This document shows, piece by piece, positions 1-9,549 of a DNA stretch of 64,000 nucleotides. This DNA comes from Saccharomonospora xinjiangensis XJ-54. Its GTDB lineage: Bacteria; Actinomycetota; Actinomycetes; Mycobacteriales; Pseudonocardiaceae. A program made the translations under genes and the position numbers. The stretch spans positions 1,775,482 to 1,839,481 of the forward strand of contig NZ_JH636049.1 of the NCBI RefSeq assembly GCF_000258175.1, written 5' to 3'. The notes under the pieces are model-generated. The model was not told the DNA's origin and did no database searches. It saw only the letters and a list, made by a program, of their open reading frames with translations. How positions within the stretch are numbered: position 1 is the first letter of the stretch; every line of letters begins with the position of its first letter.

Positions 1-408
1 GCGCTGCGGATCAGCGGGGACGACCCGCCAGCACCGCGGGTCGGTGAACACATCGAAACGCCGGTATTGCTCGTAGGGCAGGTCAGGCTCGAAATAGAAG
101 AAGTTGAGCAGTCCTGGGACGGCGGGGAGTTCCTCGCCGAGCCAGGGCGCCAGCACCTCGGCATCGAGAACCGCCATGAAGTTGAGCGGCACGCCCTCGA
201 CGTGCGGCCATTCGGTCTCCGGGTCCAGCAACGCATCCCCGCCGAAACGACTCCGGCCCGCGGGGGTACCACCGTCCTCGACCGGCGCGATGCAGTAGCC
301 GCGTCGCGCCAGCGCAGCCATCCGGCGCCCGTCATGCTCACCCAGCGTCTCGACGCAGTGTTCTTCCAGCTCGGCCAGCACCGAGGTCACGTCCATGATC
401 ACGTCCAT
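1..408 (-). CDS. DUF1963 (YwqG-like) protein, C-terminus cut by window edge
   Basis: Reading the reverse strand from 408 gives an open frame that runs off the left edge, with 136 residues visible. It contains RFGGDALLDPETEWP, then PLNFMAVLDAEVL and PGLLNFFYFEPD. This order (FGG, WP, PL.F.A.L, GLL.FF) is the signature of the DUF1963/YwqG family, which has no established biochemical role. The ATG at 408 has no clear ribosome binding site. The frame stays open upstream, and a GTG at 438 preceded by a purine-rich stretch is an alternative start. The gene is followed at a distance by the next operon on the same strand. The family call is fairly safe; the function is unknown. Confidence 0.7.
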   Translation of the reverse strand, partial: MDVIMDVTSVLAELEEHCVETLGEHDGRRMAALARRGYCIAPVEDGGTPAGRSRFGGDALLDPETEWPHVEGVPLNFMAVLDAEVLAPWLGEELPAVPGLLNFFYFEPDLPYEQYRRFDVFTDPRCWRVVPADPQR

Positions 409-491
409 GCGCGGTATGAAACCATCGGGAGGCGACACTCTCGGTTCCAGGCACGACGCCCAAGGTGACTCCGATGAGCCCCGCGCGACGG

Positions 492-2189
492 TCAGTGCCG
501 CAGCGCGGCCGGGGCGTGCGATGGCACGGCCGGCGCCCTCGGCGGCACCGGGTCCACCCGCCGATAGGGTTCCCCCTGCTTGGGCCTGGGGTCCGCCTCG
601 CCCTTGTTCGGCCAGAACGAGAACGCCCGTTCGGCCTGGGCCGCGATGGTCAGTGACGGGTTGACGCCGAGGTTGGCCGTGATCGCCGTTCCGTCCACGA
701 CGTGCAGGTTCGGATAGTTGAACACCCGGTGGTATGGGTCGATGACGCCGTTGGCGGCGTCCGTGCCGATGGGCGCTCCTCCGATGAAATGCGCGGTGAG
801 CGGGATGTCGAACACCTCGCCCCACGTGCCGCCGGGGATGCCGCCGATGTGTTCGGCCGTCCGCACGTTCGCCTCGTGACCAGCCGGGATGAACGTCGGG
901 TTCGGCGCACCGTGCCCCTGCTTCGACGTGTAGCGGCGCCGCCCGAACCAGCCTTTGCGCGTGTAGGTGGTGATGGAGTTGTCCACGCTCTGCATCACTA
1001 GCAGGATCACCGTGCGCTCGCTCCACCGGTAGCCGTTGAGCAGTTTGAGCGCCTGAACCGGATGTTTGCGCACGAAGCGGAGTACCTGCCGCCACCGTGG
1101 CACTTCCGACGCGCCGTCGGTGGCGACCGTCTGCAGCAGGCTCATGGCGTTGCTGCCCTTGCCGTACCGCACGGGCTCGATGTGGGTTTCCTCGTCGGGA
1201 TGGAACGACGACGTGATCGCCACTCCCCTGCTGAAGTTCCGATCGGGATCGATGGTGGTGCGAGCGGCCCCGACGATGGCCTCGGAGTTCGTGCGGGTCA
1301 GCTCACCCAACCGCCGCGACAGCTGGGGCAGCACACCCTTGTCCCGCATGTCGTGCAGCAGTCGCTGGGTGCCCCACGTGCCCGCCGCGAGCACGACGTG
1401 GCTCGCGGTGATCGTGTGCCGGAACCGGGGCGAGGTGGTGCCGGTCTTTCGGACGTCCACCTCGTACGTGCCGTCGCCACGGGGCCGGACGGCCGTCACC
1501 GTGGTCAGCGGGATCACCTTCGCCCCATGCCGCTCGGCGAGATACAGGTAGTTCTTCACGAGCGTGTTCTTCGCGCCGACCCGGCAGCCCGTCATGCACG
1601 CCCCACACTCGGTGCAGCCCACCCTGTCGGGCCCCGCGCCGCCGAAGTAGGGGTCCGCCACACGTTTGCCCGGCTCGCCGAAGTACACCCCGACCGGGGT
1701 GGGGTGGAAGGTGTCGGCCACACCCATATCGGCCGCCACCTTGCGGATGACCTCGTCGGACGGCGTGACGGTCGGGTTGGTGACCACGCCGAGCATCCTG
1801 CTCGCCTGGTCGTAGTGGGGGGCGAGTTCCGACTCCCAGTCGGTGATGTGTGCCCACTGGCGGTCGGCGTAGAACGGGCGCAACGGCCGGTACAGCGTGT
1901 TGGCGTAGACGAGCGAACCACCGCCGACTCCCGCGCCTGCCAGCACCATGACGTCCTTGAGCAGGTGGATGCGCTGGATGCCGAAGCAGCCGAGACTCGG
2001 TGCCCACAGGTAGCGGCGAAGATCCCACGACGTGGAGGCGAACTCGTCGTCGGCGAACCGGCGGCCGGCCTCCACCACGGCGACACGGTAGCCCTTCTCC
2101 GTCAGCCGTAGAGCAGCCACGCTGCCGCCGAATCCGGAGCCGACGACCACGACGTCATAGTCAACGCGAAAGGTGTTACGCCCAGTCAC
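492..2189 (-). CDS. choD: GMC-family oxidoreductase, ChoD-like (cholesterol oxidase-like)
   Basis: A 565-residue flavoprotein. The N-terminal Rossmann motif VVGSGFGGSVAALRL binds FAD, and the GMC C-terminal signature GTAITANLGVNPSLTI covers the substrate side. Position next to guaB3-guaB matches ChoD (Rv3409c) of M. tuberculosis, annotated as cholesterol oxidase but of disputed substrate. Around residue 190 it carries CTECGACMTGC, a CxxCxxCxxxC array unlike classical cholesterol oxidases and more like an iron-sulfur site. No signal peptide is seen, so the protein is probably cytoplasmic or membrane-associated. Translation starts at GTG with no obvious ribosome binding site. It lies 55 bp downstream of guaB3 and probably shares its transcript. 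The exact substrate is not shown. Confidence 0.82.
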   Translation of the reverse strand: MTGRNTFRVDYDVVVVGSGFGGSVAALRLTEKGYRVAVVEAGRRFADDEFASTSWDLRRYLWAPSLGCFGIQRIHLLKDVMVLAGAGVGGGSLVYANTLYRPLRPFYADRQWAHITDWESELAPHYDQASRMLGVVTNPTVTPSDEVIRKVAADMGVADTFHPTPVGVYFGEPGKRVADPYFGGAGPDRVGCTECGACMTGCRVGAKNTLVKNYLYLAERHGAKVIPLTTVTAVRPRGDGTYEVDVRKTGTTSPRFRHTITASHVVLAAGTWGTQRLLHDMRDKGVLPQLSRRLGELTRTNSEAIVGAARTTIDPDRNFSRGVAITSSFHPDEETHIEPVRYGKGSNAMSLLQTVATDGASEVPRWRQVLRFVRKHPVQALKLLNGYRWSERTVILLVMQSVDNSITTYTRKGWFGRRRYTSKQGHGAPNPTFIPAGHEANVRTAEHIGGIPGGTWGEVFDIPLTAHFIGGAPIGTDAANGVIDPYHRVFNYPNLHVVDGTAITANLGVNPSLTIAAQAERAFSFWPNKGEADPRPKQGEPYRRVDPVPPRAPAVPSHAPAALRH

Positions 2190-2244
2190 AGGTAGAGAGT
2201 AGACCGGGCACGGCTGTTCTGACCAGAGGTAAGTTACCGGCCGG

Positions 2245-3378
2245 TCAGGCGCGGACCGCGAGCCCGACCTTCTGGAACTCCTTCAGATCCGAGTAACCCG
2301 TCTTCGCCAGAGCCCTGCGCAGCGCGCCGAACAAGTTCACGACGCCCTCGGGGTCCGACGAAGGGCCGTGCAGCAACGTCTTGAGATCCACGTCGCGAGC
2401 GGGTCCCGACGCGACGCGTGACCTCGGCAACGACGGGTGCGCCGCCGCGGCCGTCCAGTACAGCCCCTTGCCGGGCGCCTCGCTCGTCGCCGCCAGCGGC
2501 GCGCCGAGCATCACGGCATCGGCGCCGCAGGCGATGGCCTTGGCGATGTCGCCACTGCACGTCACCCCGCCATCGGCGAGCACGTGCACGTAACGGCCAC
2601 CGGTCTCGTCGAGGTAGTCCCGGCGCGCGGCTGCCGCGTCGATCACCGCGGTGGCCATGGGGACGCCGATACCGAGCACCCGGTCGGTGCTGGTCACGCC
2701 GGGCGTGTGACCGTGACCCACGATCACACCCGCCGCTCCTGTCCGCATCAGGTGCATGGCCGTGCGGTAGTCGCTAACCCCGCCCGCGATCACGGGAACG
2801 TCGAGGTCGGAGATGAACTCCTTGAGGTTCAACGGGTCGCCGTCACGAGCCACGTGCTCGGCCGACACGATCGTGCCCTGCACAACCAGCACCTCGACCC
2901 CCGCGCTCAGCAGCACCGGTGTCAGCTCGGCCGCGTGCTGCGGGCTGACCCTGGCCGCCACCGTCACACCGGAGTCCCGCACCGTGCGGACGGCTTCGGT
3001 GAGGAGATCGCTCTGGATCGGGGCCGAGTGCAACTCCTGCAACAGCGCGCCGAGTTCACCCCAGTCAGCGCCCTTACGCGCCAGGTCAACGACGCGGGCG
3101 ATGGCGCCCTCGGCGTTGGCATGCCGCGCCCACACGCCTTCTGCGTTGAGCACACCGAGACCACCGAGCTTGCCGATCGACACGGCCGTGTCCGGCGATA
3201 CGACGGCATCGGTGGGGTGAGTCACCAGCGGCAGGTCGAACCGGTAGGCGTCGATCTGCCATGCGGTGGAGACGACCTTCGACGACCGGGTGCGCCGCGA
3301 GGGGACGATGTCGATGTCGTCGAACCCGTACGCCCGCCGGGCCGTGCGGCCCATGCCGATCTCGACCAGATCCCGCAA
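2245..3378 (-). CDS. guaB3: GuaB3 family IMP dehydrogenase-related protein
   Basis: 377 residues with the actinobacterial GuaB3 start VEIGMGRTARRAYGFDDI. The IMPDH/GMP-reductase TIM barrel is visible in VIAGGVSDYRTAMHLMRTGAAGVIVG and [25 protein letters not shown]. The CBS domains of true IMP dehydrogenase are absent. Mycobacterial GuaB3 lacks demonstrated IMPDH activity, and streptomycete relatives have been reported as GMP reductases, so the reaction is uncertain. The frame extends far upstream into guaB in another frame. The conserved N-terminus places the start at the TTG at 3378, preceded by GAAGGGAAC as ribosome binding site. It follows guaB by 56 bp on the same strand, as in mycobacteria and streptomycetes. 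Confidence 0.85.
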   Translation of the reverse strand: MRDLVEIGMGRTARRAYGFDDIDIVPSRRTRSSKVVSTAWQIDAYRFDLPLVTHPTDAVVSPDTAVSIGKLGGLGVLNAEGVWARHANAEGAIARVVDLARKGADWGELGALLQELHSAPIQSDLLTEAVRTVRDSGVTVAARVSPQHAAELTPVLLSAGVEVLVVQGTIVSAEHVARDGDPLNLKEFISDLDVPVIAGGVSDYRTAMHLMRTGAAGVIVGHGHTPGVTSTDRVLGIGVPMATAVIDAAAARRDYLDETGGRYVHVLADGGVTCSGDIAKAIACGADAVMLGAPLAATSEAPGKGLYWTAAAAHPSLPRSRVASGPARDVDLKTLLHGPSSDPEGVVNLFGALRRALAKTGYSDLKEFQKVGLAVRA

Positions 3379-3434
3379 CGTGAGTTCCCTTCTTTCTTCC
3401 CGGCGGTGTGACCGCCGAGGACCGCCGTGAACGA

Positions 3435-5033
<1,599 letters not shown>

Positions 5034-5086
5034 TTAGCGATGGTATCTGGACGCGACCCGGGGACCGCCCGGTACCGTGCTGGATC

Positions 5087-5473
5087 GTGCCACACGAAGT
5101 GTTGCCTCCGGACCCGTTCGCTGACGACCCGAACGACCCCGCGAAGGAGTTCGCGGCGCTCGACGAGCCCGCTGCCGAGCCGATGAGCCCGGAAGAGCGC
5201 TCCGAACTGCTCGCGGACCTCTCGGATCTCACGGTCTACCAGGCGTTGCTCGAACCTCGGGGGATCAGGGGCATCGTCGTGGATTGCGCCGAATGTGAGC
5301 AGCCGCACTACCACGACTGGCATCTACTTCGCGCCAGTCTCGAGCAACTGCTGTCGGACGGGCAGATGCGCCCTCACGAACCGGCGTTCGACCCGGACCC
5401 CGCGCTCTATGTGACATGGGACTACTGCAGGGGCTTCGCCGACGGCATCACGGCAACGGAGAACGCCCACTGA
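5087..5473 (+). CDS. DUF5319 family protein (Rv3412-like)
   Basis: 128 residues starting at GTG 5087 with VPHEVLPPDPFADDPNDPA, the conserved start of this actinobacterial family. An upstream extension exists in frame but lacks family similarity. The protein is acidic. It has a CAECEQPHYHDW segment (two cysteines and three histidines within about 12 residues) that could bind a metal, then YVTWDYCRGFADG. Rv3412 occupies the same place beside guaB in M. tuberculosis, and the function is unknown. The gene diverges from guaB and converges with rsdA, with a strong hairpin between the two stop codons. Confidence 0.8.
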   Translation: MPHEVLPPDPFADDPNDPAKEFAALDEPAAEPMSPEERSELLADLSDLTVYQALLEPRGIRGIVVDCAECEQPHYHDWHLLRASLEQLLSDGQMRPHEPAFDPDPALYVTWDYCRGFADGITATENAH

Positions 5474-5491
5474 ACGCCCACTGAACCCTGC

Positions 5492-5526
5492 GGCACGCGC
5501 CCCTCCTGCGAGGGCGGGCGCGTGCC
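5492..5526. terminator. Bidirectional hairpin between DUF5319 gene and rsdA
   Basis: GGCACGCGCCC at 5492-5502 pairs perfectly with GGGCGCGTGCC at 5516-5526. It lies between two convergent stop codons, so it probably ends both transcripts. No U-tract is seen, as is usual for actinobacteria. Confidence 0.7.
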
Positions 5527-5538
5527 GAGGTGCGCTGG

Positions 5539-6600
5539 TCAGCTGGTCGCGGCGCCCTGGGTGTCCCTCGACACCGAGGTGTCGGACCGGCTTCCCGACT
5601 CCTCGTCCGTGTCTTCCGTGGTGGTCGTGGGCGAGGTCGGTTCGGTCGGCGACGAGGTCTCCGTCGTGGGGACCGACGACGTCTCGTCGAGTTCGGGAGG
5701 CACGCTGACCTGCGACGACTCCGACGACGAATCGGAAGGCTCCGACGTCTGTGGCCCGTCGGTGCCCGATGCGGGCTCCGACGACGTGACAGGCGGGATC
5801 GGGTCAGTGTTGTCCGGCTGGTCGAGCTGCGCCATCAACTCGGTGTGGCGGGCACGCAGCCGGGCGAGTTCGTCCTCACCCGTGACTCCTCTGAGTGCCT
5901 GTTCCGCTTCCTTGAGCGCGCGGCGAGCGTCCTCGTAGCGTTCCTGGGCGATGGCCAGGAACGCCGCGTCGAGGTCGGTACGCACGGACGCCGCAGCCTC
6001 CACCGAGCGCGCGTGGTCGGCGTACAACACCTTGCTGAGCCCCCACAGCGTGTCTCCTGGCTGTGCGTCCCTTGCGGCGAGCGCTGTCCCTGTGAAGCCG
6101 ATGGCCAGCACGGCAGCCGCCGCGGCAACGGGAACGAGCAGGCGCCGACGTCCACCGCCACGGGCGTTGCGTGCGGCGACAGCTGTCTTCACCGTGGTGA
6201 CGGCCGACGGCGTATCGACAAGCTCCGGGATCGCCTCGCTGTCAACATCGCGCCGCCAGGCGAGCAGCAATGCGCTCAACTCGTAATCGCCGAGACCATC
6301 GGCGACCCGGGAATCCGCACCGCCGAGGGCGTCGAGCAGGGCGTCATCGGCCTGGACGGCGGAAAGGTCCGTCAGCTCCCCTTCTGTTGTCCATGTCACG
6401 TCGGCATCGGACGTGTGCGAGGAAGAAGATGCGGAATCCCCGGACACAGCGAACCTTGCGGACCTTGCAGACTCAGTCTCGGATGGCATCGAGTCCTCGG
6501 AGGCCGTCGAGCCGCGCGATGCCGTGCCGTCGTCTCGGCCCTCGACCTCGAACCCGGTGGTTTCGCGGTTGTCGCCGTCAGCACCGTCGCGTTCCGTCAT
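5539..6600 (-). CDS. rsdA: Anti-sigma-D factor RsdA
   Basis: 353 residues, membrane-anchored inhibitor of SigD. The N-terminal cytoplasmic half contains the sigma-binding motif LSAVQADDALLDALGG (about residues 80-95), diagnostic of RsdA (Rv3413c). A basic patch NARGGGRRR precedes one membrane helix LLVPVAAAAAVLAIGFTGTALA (about 150-175). The outside part has a coiled coil rich in E, A and R, then a long Ser/Thr/Pro tail. In M. tuberculosis, loss of RsdA by regulated proteolysis frees SigD. The start codon overlaps the sigD stop by one base (TGATG), so the two are translated in a fixed ratio. The Ser/Thr-rich N-terminus before the sigma-binding motif is long, perhaps a linker. Confidence 0.9.
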   Translation of the reverse strand: MTERDGADGDNRETTGFEVEGRDDGTASRGSTASEDSMPSETESARSARFAVSGDSASSSSHTSDADVTWTTEGELTDLSAVQADDALLDALGGADSRVADGLGDYELSALLLAWRRDVDSEAIPELVDTPSAVTTVKTAVAARNARGGGRRRLLVPVAAAAAVLAIGFTGTALAARDAQPGDTLWGLSKVLYADHARSVEAAASVRTDLDAAFLAIAQERYEDARRALKEAEQALRGVTGEDELARLRARHTELMAQLDQPDNTDPIPPVTSSEPASGTDGPQTSEPSDSSSESSQVSVPPELDETSSVPTTETSSPTEPTSPTTTTEDTDEESGSRSDTSVSRDTQGAATS

Positions 6601-7172
6601 CAGACCACCTCCTCAGCGGCCAGCGCCTTGCGTAGCCGCGCGAGGGCGCGATGCTGGGCGACCCTGACCGCCCCCGGCGTCGATCCGACGGCCTCCGCGG
6701 TCTCCTCCGCCGAAAGCCCGACGACAACCCGCAACACCACGATCTCGCGTTGTTTGTCCGGCAACACCTGCAGCAACTGCGACATCCGTTCGTTCAGCTC
6801 GCCCTGAAGAGCGCGTTGCTCGGGGCCGATGTCGCGCTCAATCTCGTCAGGAACCTCCGCGACGGGTTCAGCGCGGTTACGGGACGCGGCCCGGTGGGCG
6901 TCGGCGACCTTGTGCTGAGCGATCCCGTAGACGAAAGCCAGGAAAGGGCGGCCTTGATCACGGTACGAGGGCAACGCCGTGAGCACCGCGAGACACACCT
7001 CCTGGGCTACGTCGTCAGCCGAAGCGAACGATCGTTCCTGCCTGCCAACTCTGGCGCGGCAGTACCGCACCACCAGGGGACGGATAGCGGCCAGCAGTCG
7101 CTCGACCGCTTGAGGATCTCCCTCGACAGCGGCGGCGACCGACTCGTCCAGTCCATCCCCCATAGTGGCCAT
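6600..7172 (-). CDS. sigD: ECF RNA polymerase sigma factor SigD
   Basis: About 190 residues. Region 2 is visible as VRYCRARVGRQ...SADDVAQEVCLAVLTALPSYRDQGRPFLAFVYGIAQHKVADAHR. Region 4 is LPDKQREIVVLRVVVGLSAEETAEAVGSTPGAVRVAQHRALARLRKAL, with its helix-turn-helix. It matches SigD, which controls ribosomal and stationary-phase genes in mycobacteria. The start is probably the ATG at 7172 (MATMGDGL) or 7163; a longer frame to 7259 is open but lacks similarity. rsdA follows with a one-base overlap. The neighbours are developmental regulators, suggesting a stress or development regulon. The upstream 314 bp hold its promoter region. Confidence 0.92.
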   Translation of the reverse strand: MATMGDGLDESVAAAVEGDPQAVERLLAAIRPLVVRYCRARVGRQERSFASADDVAQEVCLAVLTALPSYRDQGRPFLAFVYGIAQHKVADAHRAASRNRAEPVAEVPDEIERDIGPEQRALQGELNERMSQLLQVLPDKQREIVVLRVVVGLSAEETAEAVGSTPGAVRVAQHRALARLRKALAAEEVV

Positions 7173-7486
7173 CGCAGACAACAGTCCCGGTGTTACGTAT
7201 AGGCGTGCAAAAACAACGGCGCGCGGCTTCCGAAACCGTCGCCACCACGCCGGTGACACCTACCGTACCTGTCGGGACCACTCGATTCCGTTGACGGTCG
7301 CGCTGCGGTCTTGCCCGTGAGCCGACCTGCGGCAACGGACGCTACCGCACCGGCGGGCATTCCGGCGACCATCGAAATACCGGAGCCGATCGGCAGACCG
7401 CCCACAACATGACACGCCACACCGGCGTGACCGGCGTGGCGTGTTCGATGGTCAGAGACAGTGTGTAACGGGTGATATCGGACCAT
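7173..7486. other. Intergenic region upstream of sigD and downstream of the BldM-like gene
   Basis: 314 bp with no gene I can support. It holds the sigD promoter region and the hairpin at 7412-7444. No clear -35/-10 pair or repeat is seen apart from the hairpin. Confidence 0.6.
7412..7444. terminator. Hairpin downstream of BldM-like regulator
   Basis: ACACGCCAC at 7412-7420 and GTGGCGTGT at 7436-7444 form a 9-bp perfect stem with a 15-nt GC-rich loop. It lies just past the stop of the regulator gene at 7487, so it probably ends that transcript. Confidence 0.6.
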
Positions 7487-8083
7487 TCAGGAGACGAGGC
7501 CCCGCCGGAAACCGTGCGCGACAGCCTGGGCGCGGTCACGCACACCGAGCTTGCGGAACAAGCGGCGGGCATGGGTCTTCACGGTGTCCTCGGAGAGATA
7601 CAGCTCGCGACCAATCTGGCCGTTGCTCTTGCCCTGGCTCATGCCACGGAGCACCTGGAGTTCGCGCTCGGTGAGCTGGACACCGGGGTCGGAGGGCTGG
7701 CGTGGCGCAGGCACGGATGTGCTGGCCAACGTGTGGGCGAGCGCGGCGACGAGTTCGGGACGCGAGGCGTCCCACCGCAGGTAACCTCGGGCACCGCCGG
7801 CGATGGCAGCCGCGATGCTGCCCGCATCGTCCGGCGCGCCGAACACGATCACGTTTGCCTGCGGGTTGGCCGAGACCAGCCGCCGCGTGGCCTCCACACC
7901 GGTCGGCACGGCACGCTGCGTGCCTACGAGCACGACATCGACCGGCTGCCGGGAGTACCTGGCAAGCAACTCGTCACCGTGCGCTACACAGTCGATGCGA
8001 CTGACGCCGGGAACAGCGGACATCACGCGCGTGAGCCCTTCGCGGACACTGCGTCGGTCGTCGCAGATCAAGACCGTCGTCAC
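7487..8083 (-). CDS. bldM: BldM-like orphan response regulator with degenerate receiver
   Basis: 198 residues. The C-terminal LuxR/NarL helix-turn-helix LTERELQVLRGMSQGKSNGQIGRELYLSEDTVKTHARRLFRKLG (about 135-180) and the ending AVAHGFRRGLV are very close to streptomycete BldM, which also sits beside groES, sigD and guaB. The receiver keeps the acidic pocket (D8, D9). The phospho-acceptor position 54 is Gly (DVVLVGTQ), the usual Thr/Ser position reads VFGAPDD, and the conserved Lys is Trp (RGYLRWDAS). The domain therefore cannot be switched by aspartyl phosphorylation. BldM of Streptomyces already works without phosphorylation, and this copy has lost the site altogether. It likely acts as a dimeric DNA-binding developmental regulator. 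Confidence 0.8.
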   Translation of the reverse strand: MTTVLICDDRRSVREGLTRVMSAVPGVSRIDCVAHGDELLARYSRQPVDVVLVGTQRAVPTGVEATRRLVSANPQANVIVFGAPDDAGSIAAAIAGGARGYLRWDASRPELVAALAHTLASTSVPAPRQPSDPGVQLTERELQVLRGMSQGKSNGQIGRELYLSEDTVKTHARRLFRKLGVRDRAQAVAHGFRRGLVS

Positions 8084-8138
8084 AGGGGTTCCTTCCTGCA
8101 GCCGGGTGACATTCCTCTTCCCCTATCGGACGCTTTAG

Positions 8139-8153
8139 GTGTCACCTTGACAC
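8139..8153. promoter_or_regulatory. Short palindrome upstream of BldM-like gene
   Basis: GTGTCA-CCT-TGACAC is a perfect 6-bp inverted repeat centred 63 bp upstream of the regulator start. Its place and size fit a dimeric regulator operator, possibly autoregulation; this is inference only. Confidence 0.35.
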
Positions 8154-8223
8154 GATCCGGTGGCTTTTTTTGAAGGAATCTTCCCCCGGATGTCGGCATG
8201 CCCCATATCTCCCTGGAAAAGGC

Positions 8224-9252
8224 CTAGATCGGCACCCATGGCGAGTCGCGAGCCAGACGCCGTCCCACCGGATCGGTTGACGCCAACAGTGCACTCAACT
8301 CGTCGGTAACTCTGGAGCGACTCCAAACAGCTTGTTCTGGTTCGAGATCGGCGAAAAGGAGGAGTGCGGGCCAGGTCAGTGATCGCCATCCGTTTCTTCG
8401 TGCTTCCGTCAAAGCGGCGCCGACGAGTTCTCTGGCGCGTTGCCTCCTATCAGGCCCGCCCGATTCGCCCGGCCGGCCCAGCCCGCCGGGCCTGCCTGAC
8501 TTCCCCAACACACCAGCCCTGCCCTTCTGCCCCCCTTGCCCGTCCGGCTCGCGTTGCCTGTCCGGCCCCCTCCGCTCGTCCGAAGCGACCAGCGCGGCCC
8601 CGAGCACCAGTTGCGACTTCGCCACGTGCCGGGCCGCACCGCGCGCCTCCGCGAGCGCCAAAGCGCGTTTAGCGGGCGAAATGCTGTCGAAAGGGCGGCC
8701 GGACGCGAGGGCGAGCTCGGCCTGCACCCACCCGAGGCGGACTTCGGCGCGCCAGCAGCCGCTCACGGCGACCGCGCGGGCCGCCCTGGTGAGCAACGCC
8801 TCGCACTCGGCCAGCCTGCCAAGCCCGAGGTGGTCGGCGGCCAGCCCGAGCAGTGCGTCGGAAAGCGCTCCCGCCTGGTCGAGGCCGTCGGGGTCACCTC
8901 GCCCCCACCCCGGTCCGGTGGCGACGTGATCCGCCTGCCCTGCCTCGACCACCCTGCGCAGGGCGATGCCGTCGAGGCGGAGGGCCGCCGCGTGTCCGCC
9001 GAGTTGCCTCCTGTGGGACGCGAGTGCCGACGCAGCAAGGGAAGCGATCACGCCGTCGCCGTGGCGGCTCAATGGTTGCAGCACCGCCGCCGCTGCCGCG
9101 TACTCCCCACGAGCGCCACGGACCACGGCGTCGAGCCACCGCTGTACCGGCGTGAGCAGCGGGCCGCCACCAGGTGGTGTGGCCGCATCCGCTTCGGCGA
9201 GCCGGCTTCCACCGAACGCGGCGGTTCGCAGGACATTTTCAACGATCGGCAT
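8224..9252 (-). CDS. Alanine-rich helical-repeat protein with collagen-like insert
   Basis: About 342 residues, not recognised by name. Most of it is Ala/Leu-rich with spaced helical pairs (WLDAVVRGARGEYAAAAAVLQPL, AECEALLTRAARAVA, RAELGWVQAELALASG-like), suggesting TPR-type repeats. Around residues 241-267 there are nine consecutive Gly-X-Y triplets (GQK GRA GVL GKS GRP GGL...), a collagen-like tract that interrupts the helical array. The palindromic element at 8665-8684 is read in frame as ISPAKRA. The start is the ATG at 9252, preceded by GAGGG. It lies upstream of the BldM-like gene on the same strand and diverges from whiB. A regulatory role is guessed from context only. Confidence 0.65.
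   Translation of the reverse strand: MPIVENVLRTAAFGGSRLAEADAATPPGGGPLLTPVQRWLDAVVRGARGEYAAAAAVLQPLSRHGDGVIASLAASALASHRRQLGGHAAALRLDGIALRRVVEAGQADHVATGPGWGRGDPDGLDQAGALSDALLGLAADHLGLGRLAECEALLTRAARAVAVSGCWRAEVRLGWVQAELALASGRPFDSISPAKRALALAEARGAARHVAKSQLVLGAALVASDERRGPDRQREPDGQGGQKGRAGVLGKSGRPGGLGRPGESGGPDRRQRARELVGAALTEARRNGWRSLTWPALLLFADLEPEQAVWSRSRVTDELSALLASTDPVGRRLARDSPWVPI
8452..8532 (-). repeat. Collagen-like Gly-X-Y tract, nine triplets
   Basis: 81 bases encode nine uninterrupted Gly-X-Y triplets inside the helical-repeat protein. The DNA is C-rich on the plus strand and not a perfect tandem repeat. Confidence 0.75.
8665..8684 (-). repeat. 20-bp palindromic element, copy 1 (in gene)
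   Basis: GCGTTTAGCGGGCGAAATGC. In frame inside the helical-repeat protein gene, encoding ISPAKR. Confidence 0.8.
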
Positions 9253-9549
9253 GCCCTCATCGTGACCCGTCCGAGTGGCCGGGAGCACAGCGGGTAGCCC
9301 AAAAATCGGACACGAAATACAACAGGATCACCTGGTGAAACTCAGCCGAGTGAAACCGGTGAATCATTTTTCGGCACTGTGTTACCGATCACAGTCAATC
9401 GGCACGCCTATCGGCTGATTCCACTGACAGGCCTTGAACATTCGCCGGACGGGCTTCTAGCGTTACGGCCGTTGCACCAAATGGAGTAGTCGCACTACGA
9501 CAACTGCACAATCCGGCCGCGTGGTGCCGGATATCGGAGGCGGTCACGA
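9253..9549. promoter_or_regulatory. Divergent promoter region of the helical-repeat gene and whiB
   Basis: 297 bp between divergent starts. It contains TCACCTGGTGA (9328-9338), a 5-bp inverted repeat with one centre base, followed by spaced copies of GTGAAAC at 9335 and 9350. These may be regulator sites for either gene. No confident -10/-35 pair is seen. Confidence 0.4.

Noticed and set aside
1062..2111. 349-codon open frame on the plus strand
   Set aside because: Antisense to the ChoD-like gene, with no motif and no ribosome binding site.
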